Below are positions 18,838 to 28,597 of a stretch of DNA of 64,000 nt, piece by piece (the stretch's first letter is position 1; the number at the start of each line of letters is the position of its first letter). Under the pieces are notes generated by a model. The model worked only from the letters and a program-made list of their open reading frames with translations, ran no database searches and was not told the DNA's origin. The stretch comes from an uncultured Paraglaciecola sp. (GTDB lineage: Bacteria > Pseudomonadota > Gammaproteobacteria > Enterobacterales > Alteromonadaceae). Made by a program: the position numbers and the translations under genes. Location of the stretch: contig CANMKA010000021.1 of assembly GCA_947498355.1 (NCBI GenBank), positions 1 through 64,000 of the forward strand, written 5' to 3'.

Positions 18838-19461
18838 ATGAAGAAAGTACTTCTTAGCTTACTATTAGCTGTGTTTTTACCCCTGCAAGCCTGTGCTCAA
18901 GAGCAATGGAAAAAAGGCGAACACTACCAAGTGATCAACGAAAACGCGTCTGCAGAAAAAGAGGTATTAGAATTTTTCTCTTTTTGGTGCCCCCATTGCT
19001 ACAGTTTTGAGCCCTTAGTAAAAGAAATCAAAAGCCAGCTAGATGAAGACGTTAAGTTCAAAAAAGTCCATGCCAACTTCATGGGTTCTACGAGCGCAAA
19101 AATTCAAGATGACGCGACACGTGCCATGATGATAGGTAAAGCATTAAAAAATGAGCTGCAATTAAATGACGCTATTTTTAGGCATATACACGTACAGCGC
19201 GGCACGATTACTGGATTAAAAGACTTACAAAACATCTTCTTAGCGAACGGTGTAAGCCCCGAAGATTTTGATAAAATGGCGAAAAGTTTTAGTGTTAATA
19301 GCCTAGTTCAGCAAAACAAAAAGACTCAGGCTACCTATCGCAAACACCTAACTGGTGTACCTAGCTTTATCGTAAATGGAAAATTCAAAGCTATCTTTAC
19401 TCGAGATATGACAGCAGACGATATGGTCGATTTAATTGTTTGGCTAACCAAACAAAAATAA
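18838..19461 (+). CDS. dsbA: Thiol:disulfide interchange protein DsbA
   Basis: DsbA is the periplasmic oxidase that introduces disulfide bonds into exported proteins and is re-oxidised by DsbB. The 207 residues carry a signal peptide (about 1-20, QACAQ), a thioredoxin-fold start, and the active-site motif C51-P-H-C54 in FFSFWCPHCYSFEP. An inserted helical domain and the cis-proline loop TGVPSF near 172 follow. In E. coli it is adjacent to srkA. Here it is transcribed separately, with a terminator before and after. Confidence 0.95.
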   Translation: MKKVLLSLLLAVFLPLQACAQEQWKKGEHYQVINENASAEKEVLEFFSFWCPHCYSFEPLVKEIKSQLDEDVKFKKVHANFMGSTSAKIQDDATRAMMIGKALKNELQLNDAIFRHIHVQRGTITGLKDLQNIFLANGVSPEDFDKMAKSFSVNSLVQQNKKTQATYRKHLTGVPSFIVNGKFKAIFTRDMTADDMVDLIVWLTKQK

Positions 19462-19486
19462 TTCATCAAACAACGGCTAGAACCTA

Positions 19487-19512
19487 AAAGCCCACTCATT
19501 AGTGGGCTTTTT
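19487..19512. terminator. Bidirectional terminator between dsbA and the halogenase gene
   Basis: AAAGCCCACT / AGTGGGCTTT with a 4-nt CATT loop, A-run before and T-run after. It serves the converging dsbA and halogenase-like genes. Confidence 0.9.
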
Positions 19513-19560
19513 CAAACGTAGACCACATCTAAACTTGAATCATAGGGCGAATATCCCACT

Positions 19561-21066
19561 TTATACTTTGCAAAACTTATTAATGTAATCAATATGTTTG
19601 GGGATCCTAGTCACAGCATTATCCAACACCATTTTTATGTGTTGCATCTCATCTACCAATTTTTCTTGAGAAAAAATATCAGCCAACGGATGAGGTTGCT
19701 CTGGCTGAAAGCCCTGACCATTAAATACGGCATTCCAAGAGTGCTCACCAAACAGCTCGCTATCTTGTCGCCAAAATCGACCGTTTGTTTTGTATAGCTC
19801 AATTTTTTCCTTCAACGTATCTGGAATTTGCATTGTTCTGCAATAATTCCAAAAATCAGAGTCGTCCCTGTTCGTCATTTTGTAATGCAAAATAATAAAA
19901 TCACGTATCCGTTCAAATTCAGTGGTACTAACTTTGTTGTAGGCGTCGATGTCAGTCTGGTTAAATTCTTTAGTCGGGAACATCACAATTAGCTTAGAAA
20001 TCGCATTTTGAATAGTGTGTAATCCTGTTGATTCAAGAGGCTCAACAAAGCCAGCAGATAGTCCTATTGCTACGCAATTTTTAACCCAAGGCGTTCTGCG
20101 TATCCCAGATTTCCAACTTAAGTATCTAGGTTCAGCTTCTGGTTCAGCTTCCATGGTCGAAACGAGCTGCTCTTTTGCTTGCGCCTTATCCATGAACTGA
20201 CTTGAAAACACGCAACCATTGCCAATACGATTTTGCAATGGAATACGCCATTGCCAACCGCTAGAGTGGGCGGTTGACCGAGTATGAGAACTTATCTCAT
20301 CAACAATTTTACAGGGTGCAACCACTGCACTATCGCAAGGCAGCCACTTTGACCAGTCGGTATATTCAGCCTGCATCACTTTATTAATGAGTAAGCCTTT
20401 AAACCCAGAGCAATCAATAAATAAATCGCCCTCAATACGCTTTCCGTCATGTACGCAAAGTTCATTTATACACCCGCTATTTAACTGAGTACTAACGCTG
20501 TCTACTTTGCCTTCAATTCGCGTCACCCCCTTTTTAAGGGCGTAGTCTCGTAGAAACTTTGCATACAAGGTAGCATCAAAGTGAAAGGCATACGCAATTT
20601 TACCCAAAGGAGAATTTGGAATGTTTGCTGGCCGCATAAAGCGCCCCTCTCTAGCGGCTAAAGCTTCTATAGAGTATTGATTTAAATCACCTGCTAAACC
20701 TAACTTGTGTAACTTCAACCAATAGTGATAAAAAGGTAAAGGACCAATAGCCGTGCCGGGAGAGCCAAAAGGGTGAATATAGCTGTCACCAATTTGTCCC
20801 CAATTTACAAAGTCGATGCCCAATTTAAAGGTTGCATTTGTGGCTTGAATAAATTCGTTTTCATCAATACCCAACACCTGATTAAACTGAATGATTTGCG
20901 GTATGGTCGCTTCACCTACCGCAACGGTACCAATTTCTTCAGATTCAACCAGCGTAATTTCACAAAAATCAGATGGAAAGGTTTTAGATAACATTGCAGC
21001 TGTCATCCAGCCAGCACTACCGCCGCCTAAGATAACAATTTTTTTGATCTGGTTTTCACCATGCAT
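19561..21066 (-). CDS. Tryptophan-halogenase family FAD-dependent protein
   Basis: This 501-residue flavoprotein belongs to the PrnA/RebH family, which chlorinates tryptophan with FADH2 and HOCl. The FAD motif GGGSAGW is at residues 14-20. The lysine that relays HOCl in PrnA/RebH is present (K81 in NATFKLGIDFVNW), as are WQWRIP near 270 (the WxWxIP motif) and the catalytic Glu region FVEPLESTG near 340. The frame opens at 21138, but homology and the GAGTGAG before ATG 21066 favour the shorter start. It follows a large TonB receptor. Such pairs recur in marine and plant-associated proteobacteria near glycan-use genes, and a real halogenation role there is unproven. Confidence 0.88.
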   Translation of the reverse strand: MHGENQIKKIVILGGGSAGWMTAAMLSKTFPSDFCEITLVESEEIGTVAVGEATIPQIIQFNQVLGIDENEFIQATNATFKLGIDFVNWGQIGDSYIHPFGSPGTAIGPLPFYHYWLKLHKLGLAGDLNQYSIEALAAREGRFMRPANIPNSPLGKIAYAFHFDATLYAKFLRDYALKKGVTRIEGKVDSVSTQLNSGCINELCVHDGKRIEGDLFIDCSGFKGLLINKVMQAEYTDWSKWLPCDSAVVAPCKIVDEISSHTRSTAHSSGWQWRIPLQNRIGNGCVFSSQFMDKAQAKEQLVSTMEAEPEAEPRYLSWKSGIRRTPWVKNCVAIGLSAGFVEPLESTGLHTIQNAISKLIVMFPTKEFNQTDIDAYNKVSTTEFERIRDFIILHYKMTNRDDSDFWNYCRTMQIPDTLKEKIELYKTNGRFWRQDSELFGEHSWNAVFNGQGFQPEQPHPLADIFSQEKLVDEMQHIKMVLDNAVTRIPKHIDYINKFCKV

Positions 21067-21174
21067 AGTCAAATACTCACTCGATACAAGGTTGAAATAG
21101 GATGGAAGAAGAATACCCCCAGGACTCTGGGGGTACAAGTTTGCTCTCAGCTCAAGTTAAATGATTAGTTGAAA

Positions 21175-24100
21175 TTAAAAACTTCCTTTAACAACTAGAG
21201 AGTATTTTCGCTCACTTTTAAAGAAAGAGCGGTTATACAACACATCATCTTGCAAAATCTTAGTGCGTGTTACCGCGTCAGTTAAGTTCACGCCTTGGAT
21301 ACCGACTGAAATATTGCCATTAACCTTATAGAAAAATGACGCATCCAATTGGCCAAATTCATCATTAAACACAGGTAAGTTGGTAATAACATCACGAGAA
21401 GTTAACAAGTAATCAGAGCGCCATGCGTACGCTAAACGAGCATTGAAGGTATCATCTTCATATAGCAAAGCTAAGTTTGCTGTATCTTCAGACAATCCCT
21501 CTAACGGTAAATCAGAGCGTATATCAGCAGCAGTATTAATTTCATCTTCGGTTGTTGCATCACTTTTCAGACCACTATTCGGCACACCGTCATTCAATAC
21601 CCGAGTATAATTGGCTTGAACCCCCATATTATTGAATGGCGAGGGTAAAAAACCAAAATACTGTGTGTAAGCAAGTTCATAACCTTTTATTGTACCTTCG
21701 CCGCCATTCGTTGCCCCGCCTAGCTCAACCTCTTGGCTCTGCCCAGTAGTTGGGTTGGTAATCAGTTCTCTTCTTTGCCCCGTTATAAAAAAGTTTTTCA
21801 AGTCTTTATAAAACAAAGATACGGTTAGGGAGTTAGTTTCACTGAAATACCATTCTAGTGACGCATCGTAATTAATGGACTCCATAGGCTTGAGGCCTGG
21901 ATTACCTGACGTTGCTTCATAGACGGGGATAGATGCAGATATTACACCTAGTATCTGCTCTCCATTTTCGTCCAAATCAGGCATACCGTCGCCATCGCTA
22001 TCTAAGGGCCCTCTAACTTCCTCTATAGACTCCTCTTGAATACGAAGAAACGCTCGCTTCAACCCCAAGTCAGGCAATGCTATTGCTTTTGACACCGCAA
22101 ACCGTGCAATTAACTCCTCACTCAAACCTACTTTAATGTTAAAGCTAGGTAATAGCTTATTGTAATCGTCCGTTGAAGTAAGAGCGGATATTTCACCCGT
22201 CCCGAACTGTCTATCCGACTCTGGCAAAAATAAAAAGCCTATTGTTCTAGGATCGAAATCAGCACCACTTTCACGTATTGCACGCGCCTCCGTAAAGTCG
22301 GGAAAAATACCAAAGCCTTCAGTTTCGGAATCTAACTGAACATACCTGACTCCGACATTACCATCAATCGTGATATCGTCGAAATCGTAAGTAAAGTTAC
22401 CTTGTACATAAACGGCAGTATTTTCTTCAACAATAGAGTTGATTTCTTCAGGTAAATAGTTACTACCGTCTACGGTCGATTCACCATTAGATGATGTCCG
22501 CTGATTCAAAAGCTGATAGAAATTATCGGGGGCACCAAATCGAGCATGATTCAATAATGGATTCGCAAATTCAGGTTGACCATAGCCTCTAGCGAGATCA
22601 AATGATGGAAACCAAAATTGCGTGTTACCAACTAGCTGACCATCATACACATCTTTGAAATCAACCAGTTCAGTAAACTGAGATAAATTCCTGGTAGAAT
22701 CAATTAATTCTTGAGTTGGACCTGATGATTCAGGAAATGACGCATCAATCCAGCCAGGCCCATCTGCGCCGTCAGCTGGCTCGGACCATTCTGGTTTCAA
22801 TCCTCGCCAATGAAAATCAGACTCACGAGTAGTTTGATCCCGTTTAGAGTAGCGAATACCAACTTTCACTGATTCAAAAATACTGTCATCGATAAGGTAT
22901 TTAGCATCAAACCTGAATGCAGCCTCAGAGCCTTCATTATCTTGAGTATGAGGCTGAGCTGAACGCCAAAACGTTGAGCTAGGGTTATTCTGATTTAGTT
23001 GCCCAGTAAAATCGTCAGACCCATCAAAATAAGGATCGTGAAAACCAATAGTTGGTGCATCGTTACCATTTGCTCTGTAACTCTGTACTGCGTTAGAAGC
23101 CAAAAATACAGTATGATCTAAGACCTGCACATTAGAGTCTACGTATTGGGCGTCAAACTCTAAGAACCAGCGACCATCGATAACATGCTTTACATTAACT
23201 GAAAAATCCTCAACTAAAGAATCATCATCTCTAAATCTAGACTCTTGAGTTATTAGTGCCCCATAAGGCAAAGCATTTCCAATTAAAGCATTAGAAGGTT
23301 CTGACCAATCAGTTCTATTTGGTAATCTATTTAATCCTATATCTGCATCACCATGTGCTTGGCCTCTAAAGTCAATAAAATGGGTAAGTAGTCCGTCGGT
23401 TAATACACCATCTTCATTAAATGTCGACTGAGTTCCAGCAACTGGAAGTAACACTCCTCCCTGAGTATCATCATTCTTAACTGCTCTTTCTGTCCATTCC
23501 AAAGAGGCATCAGAGCGAATGTATTCAGCGGTTATTTCAGTATTCTTATCGGGGCTGCGCCATTGAATGGCTAATGCCCCCCCAACTCTTTCTCTGTCAT
23601 CCTTTTTCTGACGTACACCAAAGCCACGCGGAATAATCCCATCAATCGTTTCACCTACGCTTCCAACCCCAGACCGAGAATCAAAGCTAATGCCATTTTG
23701 GATCCCCTCTGATTGTCCTTCCAATTCTGATCTTGCGACATTTACCAAGAAACCAAATTCACCCGCATCTGTCTCATAGCGATTACTGTATAAAAATGAA
23801 AAAGTAGGAGAACTTTCTTCTCGCTCAGTACCTCGAGTTAAATCAGCTGTAAAAGCAATATTTTTGCCTACAGAGTCGAAGGGCTTTTTGGTGATAAGGT
23901 TAACCGTGCCTGAGATTCCGCCCTCTACTAAATCCGCTGTATGGTTTTTGTAGAGTTTAACGCTACCAATTAATTCAGGGGAAACGTCTTGGAAACTTAG
24001 TCCGCGACCACTGTTTGCACTAAACGAGCTTCTGCCATTAAATTCACTACGAGTCTGTGTTAAGCCCCGAATAACAACACCACTACCCTCTGTACCAAAG

Positions 24101-24435
24101 TGGTCAGGGTCGTTAGCACCGGCAAAACGTTCAATGGTGACACCCGGTAAACGCTGAATTGCTTCAGTCACACTTCTATCTGGTAAAGCTGTGATATCAG
24201 CTGCAGACAGTGCATCTAGGAAAGTACTTGCTTCTCTTTTCAGATCTTGAGCACGTGCGATATTGCCACGCTGTCCCTTAATCTCAATAACTTCTGGCGC
24301 TTCTGATGAGTTGGAGTTGGCTTGTTCTGTTGCATTTTGTTGCGCTGACGCTGTGGCACAAACGCCCATCAATGCCATTGCGACTAACGATTTATTAAAG
24401 AGCGGTCTGTGATTATTTTTATAATTTGCAGCCAT
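21175..24435 (-). CDS. TonB-dependent receptor (Xanthomonas/Caulobacter type)
   Basis: This 1086-residue outer-membrane active transporter has a signal peptide (about 1-32, ending TASA). A plug domain covers about 45-190 (ALPDRSVTEAIQRLPGVTIER, then VVIRGL, ending GTVNLITKKP), and a large 22-strand barrel ends VVKGSF. Length and plug sequence fit the TonB-dep_Xanth_Caul subfamily, often linked to carbohydrate uptake. GAGG precedes ATG 24435 at good spacing. It is 108 bp before the halogenase-like gene on the same strand and probably cotranscribed. A LacI-type palindrome lies about 170 bp upstream. The substrate cannot be told from sequence. Confidence 0.92.
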   Translation of the reverse strand: MAANYKNNHRPLFNKSLVAMALMGVCATASAQQNATEQANSNSSEAPEVIEIKGQRGNIARAQDLKREASTFLDALSAADITALPDRSVTEAIQRLPGVTIERFAGANDPDHFGTEGSGVVIRGLTQTRSEFNGRSSFSANSGRGLSFQDVSPELIGSVKLYKNHTADLVEGGISGTVNLITKKPFDSVGKNIAFTADLTRGTEREESSPTFSFLYSNRYETDAGEFGFLVNVARSELEGQSEGIQNGISFDSRSGVGSVGETIDGIIPRGFGVRQKKDDRERVGGALAIQWRSPDKNTEITAEYIRSDASLEWTERAVKNDDTQGGVLLPVAGTQSTFNEDGVLTDGLLTHFIDFRGQAHGDADIGLNRLPNRTDWSEPSNALIGNALPYGALITQESRFRDDDSLVEDFSVNVKHVIDGRWFLEFDAQYVDSNVQVLDHTVFLASNAVQSYRANGNDAPTIGFHDPYFDGSDDFTGQLNQNNPSSTFWRSAQPHTQDNEGSEAAFRFDAKYLIDDSIFESVKVGIRYSKRDQTTRESDFHWRGLKPEWSEPADGADGPGWIDASFPESSGPTQELIDSTRNLSQFTELVDFKDVYDGQLVGNTQFWFPSFDLARGYGQPEFANPLLNHARFGAPDNFYQLLNQRTSSNGESTVDGSNYLPEEINSIVEENTAVYVQGNFTYDFDDITIDGNVGVRYVQLDSETEGFGIFPDFTEARAIRESGADFDPRTIGFLFLPESDRQFGTGEISALTSTDDYNKLLPSFNIKVGLSEELIARFAVSKAIALPDLGLKRAFLRIQEESIEEVRGPLDSDGDGMPDLDENGEQILGVISASIPVYEATSGNPGLKPMESINYDASLEWYFSETNSLTVSLFYKDLKNFFITGQRRELITNPTTGQSQEVELGGATNGGEGTIKGYELAYTQYFGFLPSPFNNMGVQANYTRVLNDGVPNSGLKSDATTEDEINTAADIRSDLPLEGLSEDTANLALLYEDDTFNARLAYAWRSDYLLTSRDVITNLPVFNDEFGQLDASFFYKVNGNISVGIQGVNLTDAVTRTKILQDDVLYNRSFFKSERKYSLVVKGSF

Positions 24436-24607
24436 TTTATGCTTACCTCATGTGTGTATAAAGAAGCCCTCTAAAAATCATCAGAAAGCCTCACGAAAAA
24501 TTTTTACTCATTGCATGTATAACGGAATTACAGCCCAAACTCTGTAAAACCTTGTGAATCAATTTTCAGTTAGCCAAGTCTTCAAAAAAAGAATAAAAAC
24601 AACAACC

Positions 24608-24621
24608 TGAAAACGATTTCA
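24608..24621. promoter_or_regulatory. LacI-family-like operator palindrome
   Basis: TGAAAACGATTTCA is a 12/14 palindrome with the central CG that typifies LacI/GalR operators. It is placed about 170 bp upstream of the TonB receptor start. No LacI-type regulator gene is in the window. Confidence 0.5.
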
Positions 24622-24915
24622 ATTAATCACATAATACAGGAAATGATTGTAAATTTAACCTCGTTAACAAATAAAATACAATCATATCTCTGAAAATTAA
24701 CTGATTTAGCGTAGATAGAGAATAAAAGTTACATATTAATCAAATAACATAAATATTTTGTTAACAAAAAGATAAAGGTAATTTGATTATGAAGGGATTG
24801 GGTTTTACGAGTTTTCTCATCAATTTTTTGGAACTTACCTAAAATAAAATCACTTAAAATACGTCTGCTTTACATTATGCTTTGTTATTTTTTTCTGATT
24901 ACTTTTGTCGCTTTT

Positions 24916-24953
24916 ATTAGAGCCGGGGGAATATCCAAAGCCCCCGCTCTAAT
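24916..24953. other. GC-rich hairpin downstream of yaaA
   Basis: ATTAGAGCCGGGGG (24916-24929) and CCCCCGCTCTAAT (24941-24953) pair along 13 bp with one bulged base. No U-run follows on either strand. It may slow transcription out of yaaA or stabilise the transcript end. Confidence 0.5.
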
Positions 24954-25064
24954 ACGGTATAACGCGGTTGAAATGATTTCTGAGGGAAGCAGTTCTTCAG
25001 GTTGATGTATCTTATCAGCACCAAGTTTATTGTCCGAAGGTAGGCGCTTCCTATTTGAGCAAGC

Positions 25065-25841
25065 TTAGTTTTGCTCTTCTCGGGTAAAGACCAAATTGCT
25101 GCCTGAACTTTTTTCTGCAGAAAATTGATAACCTGCCACATCAAAATTTTTCAGCTGGGCTACACTCGAAACCTTGTTTTGGATAATATATCTAGCCATC
25201 AAGCCCCGCGCTTTCTTTGCATAAAAACTGATCACTTTGTATTGACCATTTTTACAGTCTTGGAAAACAGGGGTACAAACATCAGCATCTAACACTTTAG
25301 GCTTAACTGACTTAAAATATTCGTTCGACGCTAAATTGACCAAAACCTTATCTCCTTGCTCAGACAGTGCTGAGTTAAGCTGATGGCTAATACGCTCACC
25401 CCAAAATTCATACAAATTTTTATGTTCGTTGATGTCTAGCTTAGTCCCCATTTCTAAACGATAGGCTTGCATTAAATCAAGTGGCCGCAAAAGCCCATAT
25501 AAACCTGACAAAATGCGCAAATGCTGTTGAGCATAGTCTAGCTCTGGTTGACTAAGAGACTCTGCGTCTAAGCCAGTATAAACGTCTCCGTTAAAAGCGA
25601 GGACCGCTTGTTTTGCATTATCTTGGGTGAAAGGTGTGGCCCAACTAGCAAATCTATCGGCATTTAGACCACCTAGCTTATCGCTAATTTTCATTAGGGA
25701 GCTAATATCAGCCGGCGATAAGGTTTTACACCTTTGTGCTAGCTTGGTCGCGTCATCAAGCATAGCCGGTTGCGTGTAAACCTCTGTGGTAGGCGGCGTG
25801 TCAAAGTCTAAATTTTTAGCTGGGGAAATAACAACTAACAT
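25065..25841 (-). CDS. yaaA: Peroxide stress protein YaaA
   Basis: This 258-residue cytosolic protein of the YaaA (DUF328) family lowers intracellular free iron during peroxide stress in E. coli and binds DNA. The match covers the whole length: [13 protein letters not shown] at the start, [16 protein letters not shown] near 50, [23 protein letters not shown] near 112, [13 protein letters not shown] and [22 protein letters not shown] precedes the ATG. It is monocistronic here. Confidence 0.95.
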   Translation of the reverse strand: MLVVISPAKNLDFDTPPTTEVYTQPAMLDDATKLAQRCKTLSPADISSLMKISDKLGGLNADRFASWATPFTQDNAKQAVLAFNGDVYTGLDAESLSQPELDYAQQHLRILSGLYGLLRPLDLMQAYRLEMGTKLDINEHKNLYEFWGERISHQLNSALSEQGDKVLVNLASNEYFKSVKPKVLDADVCTPVFQDCKNGQYKVISFYAKKARGLMARYIIQNKVSSVAQLKNFDVAGYQFSAEKSSGSNLVFTREEQN

Positions 25842-26036
25842 GTAAAGTTCCTTTGGTTAAGGCATAAAGTATGTTCTAAGCAGTATTAATAAGGGAGAGT
25901 CGAAAAAAAGCAAGGTTAATTAAGGCTATTACGCTTTGGCTTCCACGAAATAACATAATATAAACTTGCCAATACCTAGGGTGATTGATTACCCTGTATA
26001 CCTAATCAAAAATGACGCAATTCAACTTAGGCATAG

Positions 26037-26468
26037 ATGCCCTTACCTAATCCTATTTCGCGCTGTGGAAAAATATTAAAGTACTGCTTAGTAATTGTAT
26101 TACTGGTGAGCAGTACGTCTCCAGCGCTGTCGGCATCCTGGCAAGTAAATCAAGCTCAACGTAATGCGTCAGACGATCTCATTCTCATTTGTACAGGTAG
26201 TCAATTTAAGTGGATCTCTAGCCAAGCTTTTTATCAAACAGGAAAATTGGTATTTGTCGACCCACCGGCATCAGACCAACATTCAAAGCACAGCTTAGAG
26301 TGTTCATTTACTTACATAAATGACAAAGACTCTCACTACCACCATATAAGTCCACTCGGCTTGTTATTTACCGTTTATCGTGCAAAATCTTTTAGGCTTT
26401 TACAAAGGCCTTACACCGCCTACCCCTATCGCACCGGACATAGCCGCGCCCCACCTACTCTTAGTTAA
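26037..26468 (+). CDS. Small exported Cys/His protein, DUF2946-like
   Basis: This 143-residue protein has an N-terminal signal or anchor segment (about 13-33, LKYCLVIVLLVSSTSPALSAS). Behind it lies a short domain with CTGSQFKWIS near 52 and a later Cys/His-rich stretch (HSKHSLEC, then SHYHH). The pattern resembles DUF2946 proteins, which often precede TonB receptors in metal-uptake loci. The assignment is tentative. It lies 92 bp upstream of a TonB receptor, with a 9-bp hairpin between them. Confidence 0.5.
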   Translation: MPLPNPISRCGKILKYCLVIVLLVSSTSPALSASWQVNQAQRNASDDLILICTGSQFKWISSQAFYQTGKLVFVDPPASDQHSKHSLECSFTYINDKDSHYHHISPLGLLFTVYRAKSFRLLQRPYTAYPYRTGHSRAPPTLS

Positions 26469-26505
26469 GCTTAATTCACATTATTTAATAAATTGATTTC
26501 AAATA

Positions 26506-26532
26506 CTGCAGACCAGCTCCATGGGTCTGCAG
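26506..26532 (+). other. Hairpin between the DUF2946-like gene and the TonB receptor
   Basis: CTGCAGACC (26506-26514) pairs perfectly with GGTCTGCAG (26524-26532) around a 9-nt loop. No U-run follows. It may attenuate or stabilise the transcript between the two genes. Confidence 0.5.
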
Positions 26533-26560
26533 ATCATTGCCTTAACTAAAGATTAGAATC

Positions 26561-28585
26561 ATGACTAAAAAATTGACACCCCTTATTTATTTGGGCGCTT
26601 TGGCATGTAGCCAAGCTGCAATCGCACAACAGCCGCTTATCGATAAGCCTAATTCAGATATCGAAAATATTACTGTATTGGGCAAAGCTGCAACCGATGG
26701 TGCGTATTTAGGCGGGATCCCTCTCAAGCAGCTCCCCTTAAATTCACATATTATTGGCCAAGCCGAAATCGAAAGACTGCAATTTGTCGACCCCAATGAA
26801 CTCCTCGACCGCATTCCTGGTGAAACTCAAGTACGGAATTTACGTATACCCGATGGAGGTAAAAGCTACACCATACCTATGCTTGACGGTGTACCTCTTG
26901 AAAGTCCATATGAAGGTGCGACGAGTCGACTCAATCGAACCAACACCTTTGATATTCAGCGTGTCGAAATAATAAAAGGCCCTACGTCTGCTCTTTACCC
27001 GAATAATGCGTTTGGTGGTATTGTCAATGTGGTGACCCGAGACGCTCCCAAACAGACAGAAACCAAGGTATTTATCGAAGGGGGGGATTTCAATCGACTA
27101 AGAACTGGATTTGCTCGGGCTGGCACAATCAATAAGTTTGGTTATTTTATCAGTGCGAATACACAAAATATCGATGGCCTGCGAGATTTAACCCAAGATG
27201 ATCGAGAACAAGGCAGCGCTAAACTCGAATATAAACCCAGCGTCCATACCAAAATTACTGCAAGGGTCGAATATTTAACAGAGAACGAAGTGTCGCGTGG
27301 CGACCTTGCCGCAGCCCAGATTGCCGAAAATCCAAGGCAAGCTGGCGATTTGAGTTCTTCAACAGACTTAGAGCAAAATACTGCCTCTATTGGGCTAGTC
27401 CATCATTTTACCTCAGGTCAATTAACTGCCAATTTTGTTAGACGAGAAAAAGACACACTAGGAGCATCTAGATTCAGAGGACCACAAGACGAAAATGATT
27501 TAGCGCACATTGCAAAAATCACTTACCATCATGATGCCGACTGGGCTGACTGGACGGTTGGGTTTTCACGATACGATGGCGAACAAAATATTAAGCAGTT
27601 TGGTCGACAGGATCTAGATTTAACAGGGCCATTTACCCCTATTACTCAGTCTTTGTTACTGAATGCGTATTTTGCTCAATACCAGTTAGAGGCGGCGCAA
27701 GACTTGGCCATTATATTAGGGGCGCGCTACGAAGACATTAGCCTGTCATCATCAGAATTTTCCAATCAAGAAGGTCAATTTAGTAAGTTGGCTCCCAAGT
27801 TAGGTGTAACGTATCAACTCAATCCTAACAATCTAGTCTGGGCAAGCATCTCAGAGGGATTTTACGCCCCCCAAGCAGATGACTTATTTGCCATAGAAAC
27901 AGACACCAATGAACAAGGGCAAGAAGTCGTAGTTGCTCAGGGTGATCCCAACCTTAAACCAGAAGAAGCCCTAAATATTGAAATAGGCATACGCGGAGAT
28001 TGGAGGAATTGGCACTACGATACCTCCGTATACCACAACGATATTACTAATTATTTGGTGACTCAAGAATTCGACCTTCCTAACGGCGGCGAGTTTGAGC
28101 AAACGACAAATGCTGGAAAAGTCAGTATTCAGGGTATTGAGTCTGTTATCGAATTTGCGCCCAAAGACGCAAAATGGCGGGCCGGCCTCACCCATACATA
28201 TACCGACAACACCTATGATTCATTTGTCCAAAGCACACCAGGGGCAGACGATGATTTGACTGGTAAAGTGTTACGTCGCTCGCCTGATCACCACGTAAAT
28301 ATTCGTCTAGCTTGGCTACCTCTCGATGGCCTATCAGCCGAGTTAGAAGCCGATGTGTATAGCCATTACTTCGCCGACAACAATAATTCGCCCGAGGCCA
28401 AATTTACTCGAGGGGAGCGCATAAATTTGCGGCTAAATTACAACTTAGACCATTGGCGCTTGTGGGTGCATGGATTAAACCTCACAGATACCCTCGAAGA
28501 CCGCGCAACCTTCCGCAGAAACACACTGTCGCTCAGAACAATCAACGGCCGAACCTTTTATGCTGGCGCGTCTTATACATTTTAA
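26561..28585 (+). CDS. TonB-dependent receptor, siderophore/metal type
   Basis: This 674-residue outer-membrane receptor has a signal peptide (about 1-22, ending AIAQ) and a plug domain at about 45-160. The plug includes DPNELLDRIPGETQVRNLRIP, YTIPMLDGVPLESPY, VEIIKGPTSALYPNNAFGG and VNVVTRD. A barrel follows that ends FYAGASYTF. Its size and plug sequence fit receptors for ferric siderophores or other metal chelates. The gene 12 bp downstream encodes a PepSY-TM protein, a pairing typical of ferric-siderophore reductases. No clear Fur box was seen upstream. Confidence 0.85.
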   Translation: MTKKLTPLIYLGALACSQAAIAQQPLIDKPNSDIENITVLGKAATDGAYLGGIPLKQLPLNSHIIGQAEIERLQFVDPNELLDRIPGETQVRNLRIPDGGKSYTIPMLDGVPLESPYEGATSRLNRTNTFDIQRVEIIKGPTSALYPNNAFGGIVNVVTRDAPKQTETKVFIEGGDFNRLRTGFARAGTINKFGYFISANTQNIDGLRDLTQDDREQGSAKLEYKPSVHTKITARVEYLTENEVSRGDLAAAQIAENPRQAGDLSSSTDLEQNTASIGLVHHFTSGQLTANFVRREKDTLGASRFRGPQDENDLAHIAKITYHHDADWADWTVGFSRYDGEQNIKQFGRQDLDLTGPFTPITQSLLLNAYFAQYQLEAAQDLAIILGARYEDISLSSSEFSNQEGQFSKLAPKLGVTYQLNPNNLVWASISEGFYAPQADDLFAIETDTNEQGQEVVVAQGDPNLKPEEALNIEIGIRGDWRNWHYDTSVYHNDITNYLVTQEFDLPNGGEFEQTTNAGKVSIQGIESVIEFAPKDAKWRAGLTHTYTDNTYDSFVQSTPGADDDLTGKVLRRSPDHHVNIRLAWLPLDGLSAELEADVYSHYFADNNNSPEAKFTRGERINLRLNYNLDHWRLWVHGLNLTDTLEDRATFRRNTLSLRTINGRTFYAGASYTF

Positions 28586-28597
28586 CCGGAGCCAAAG

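Larger units (their letters stand above)
24436..25064. promoter_or_regulatory. Intergenic region upstream of the large TonB receptor
   Basis: There is no gene in these 629 bp, which are markedly AT-rich. They hold a LacI-type palindrome (24608-24621) and a long GC-rich hairpin (24916-24953). A short frame overlapping the yaaA end (24917-25144, minus) shows no family resemblance. Confidence 0.5.

Noticed and set aside
24917..25144. 75-residue minus-strand frame after yaaA
   Set aside because: It overlaps the yaaA 3' end in another frame and includes the GC-rich hairpin; no family resemblance.
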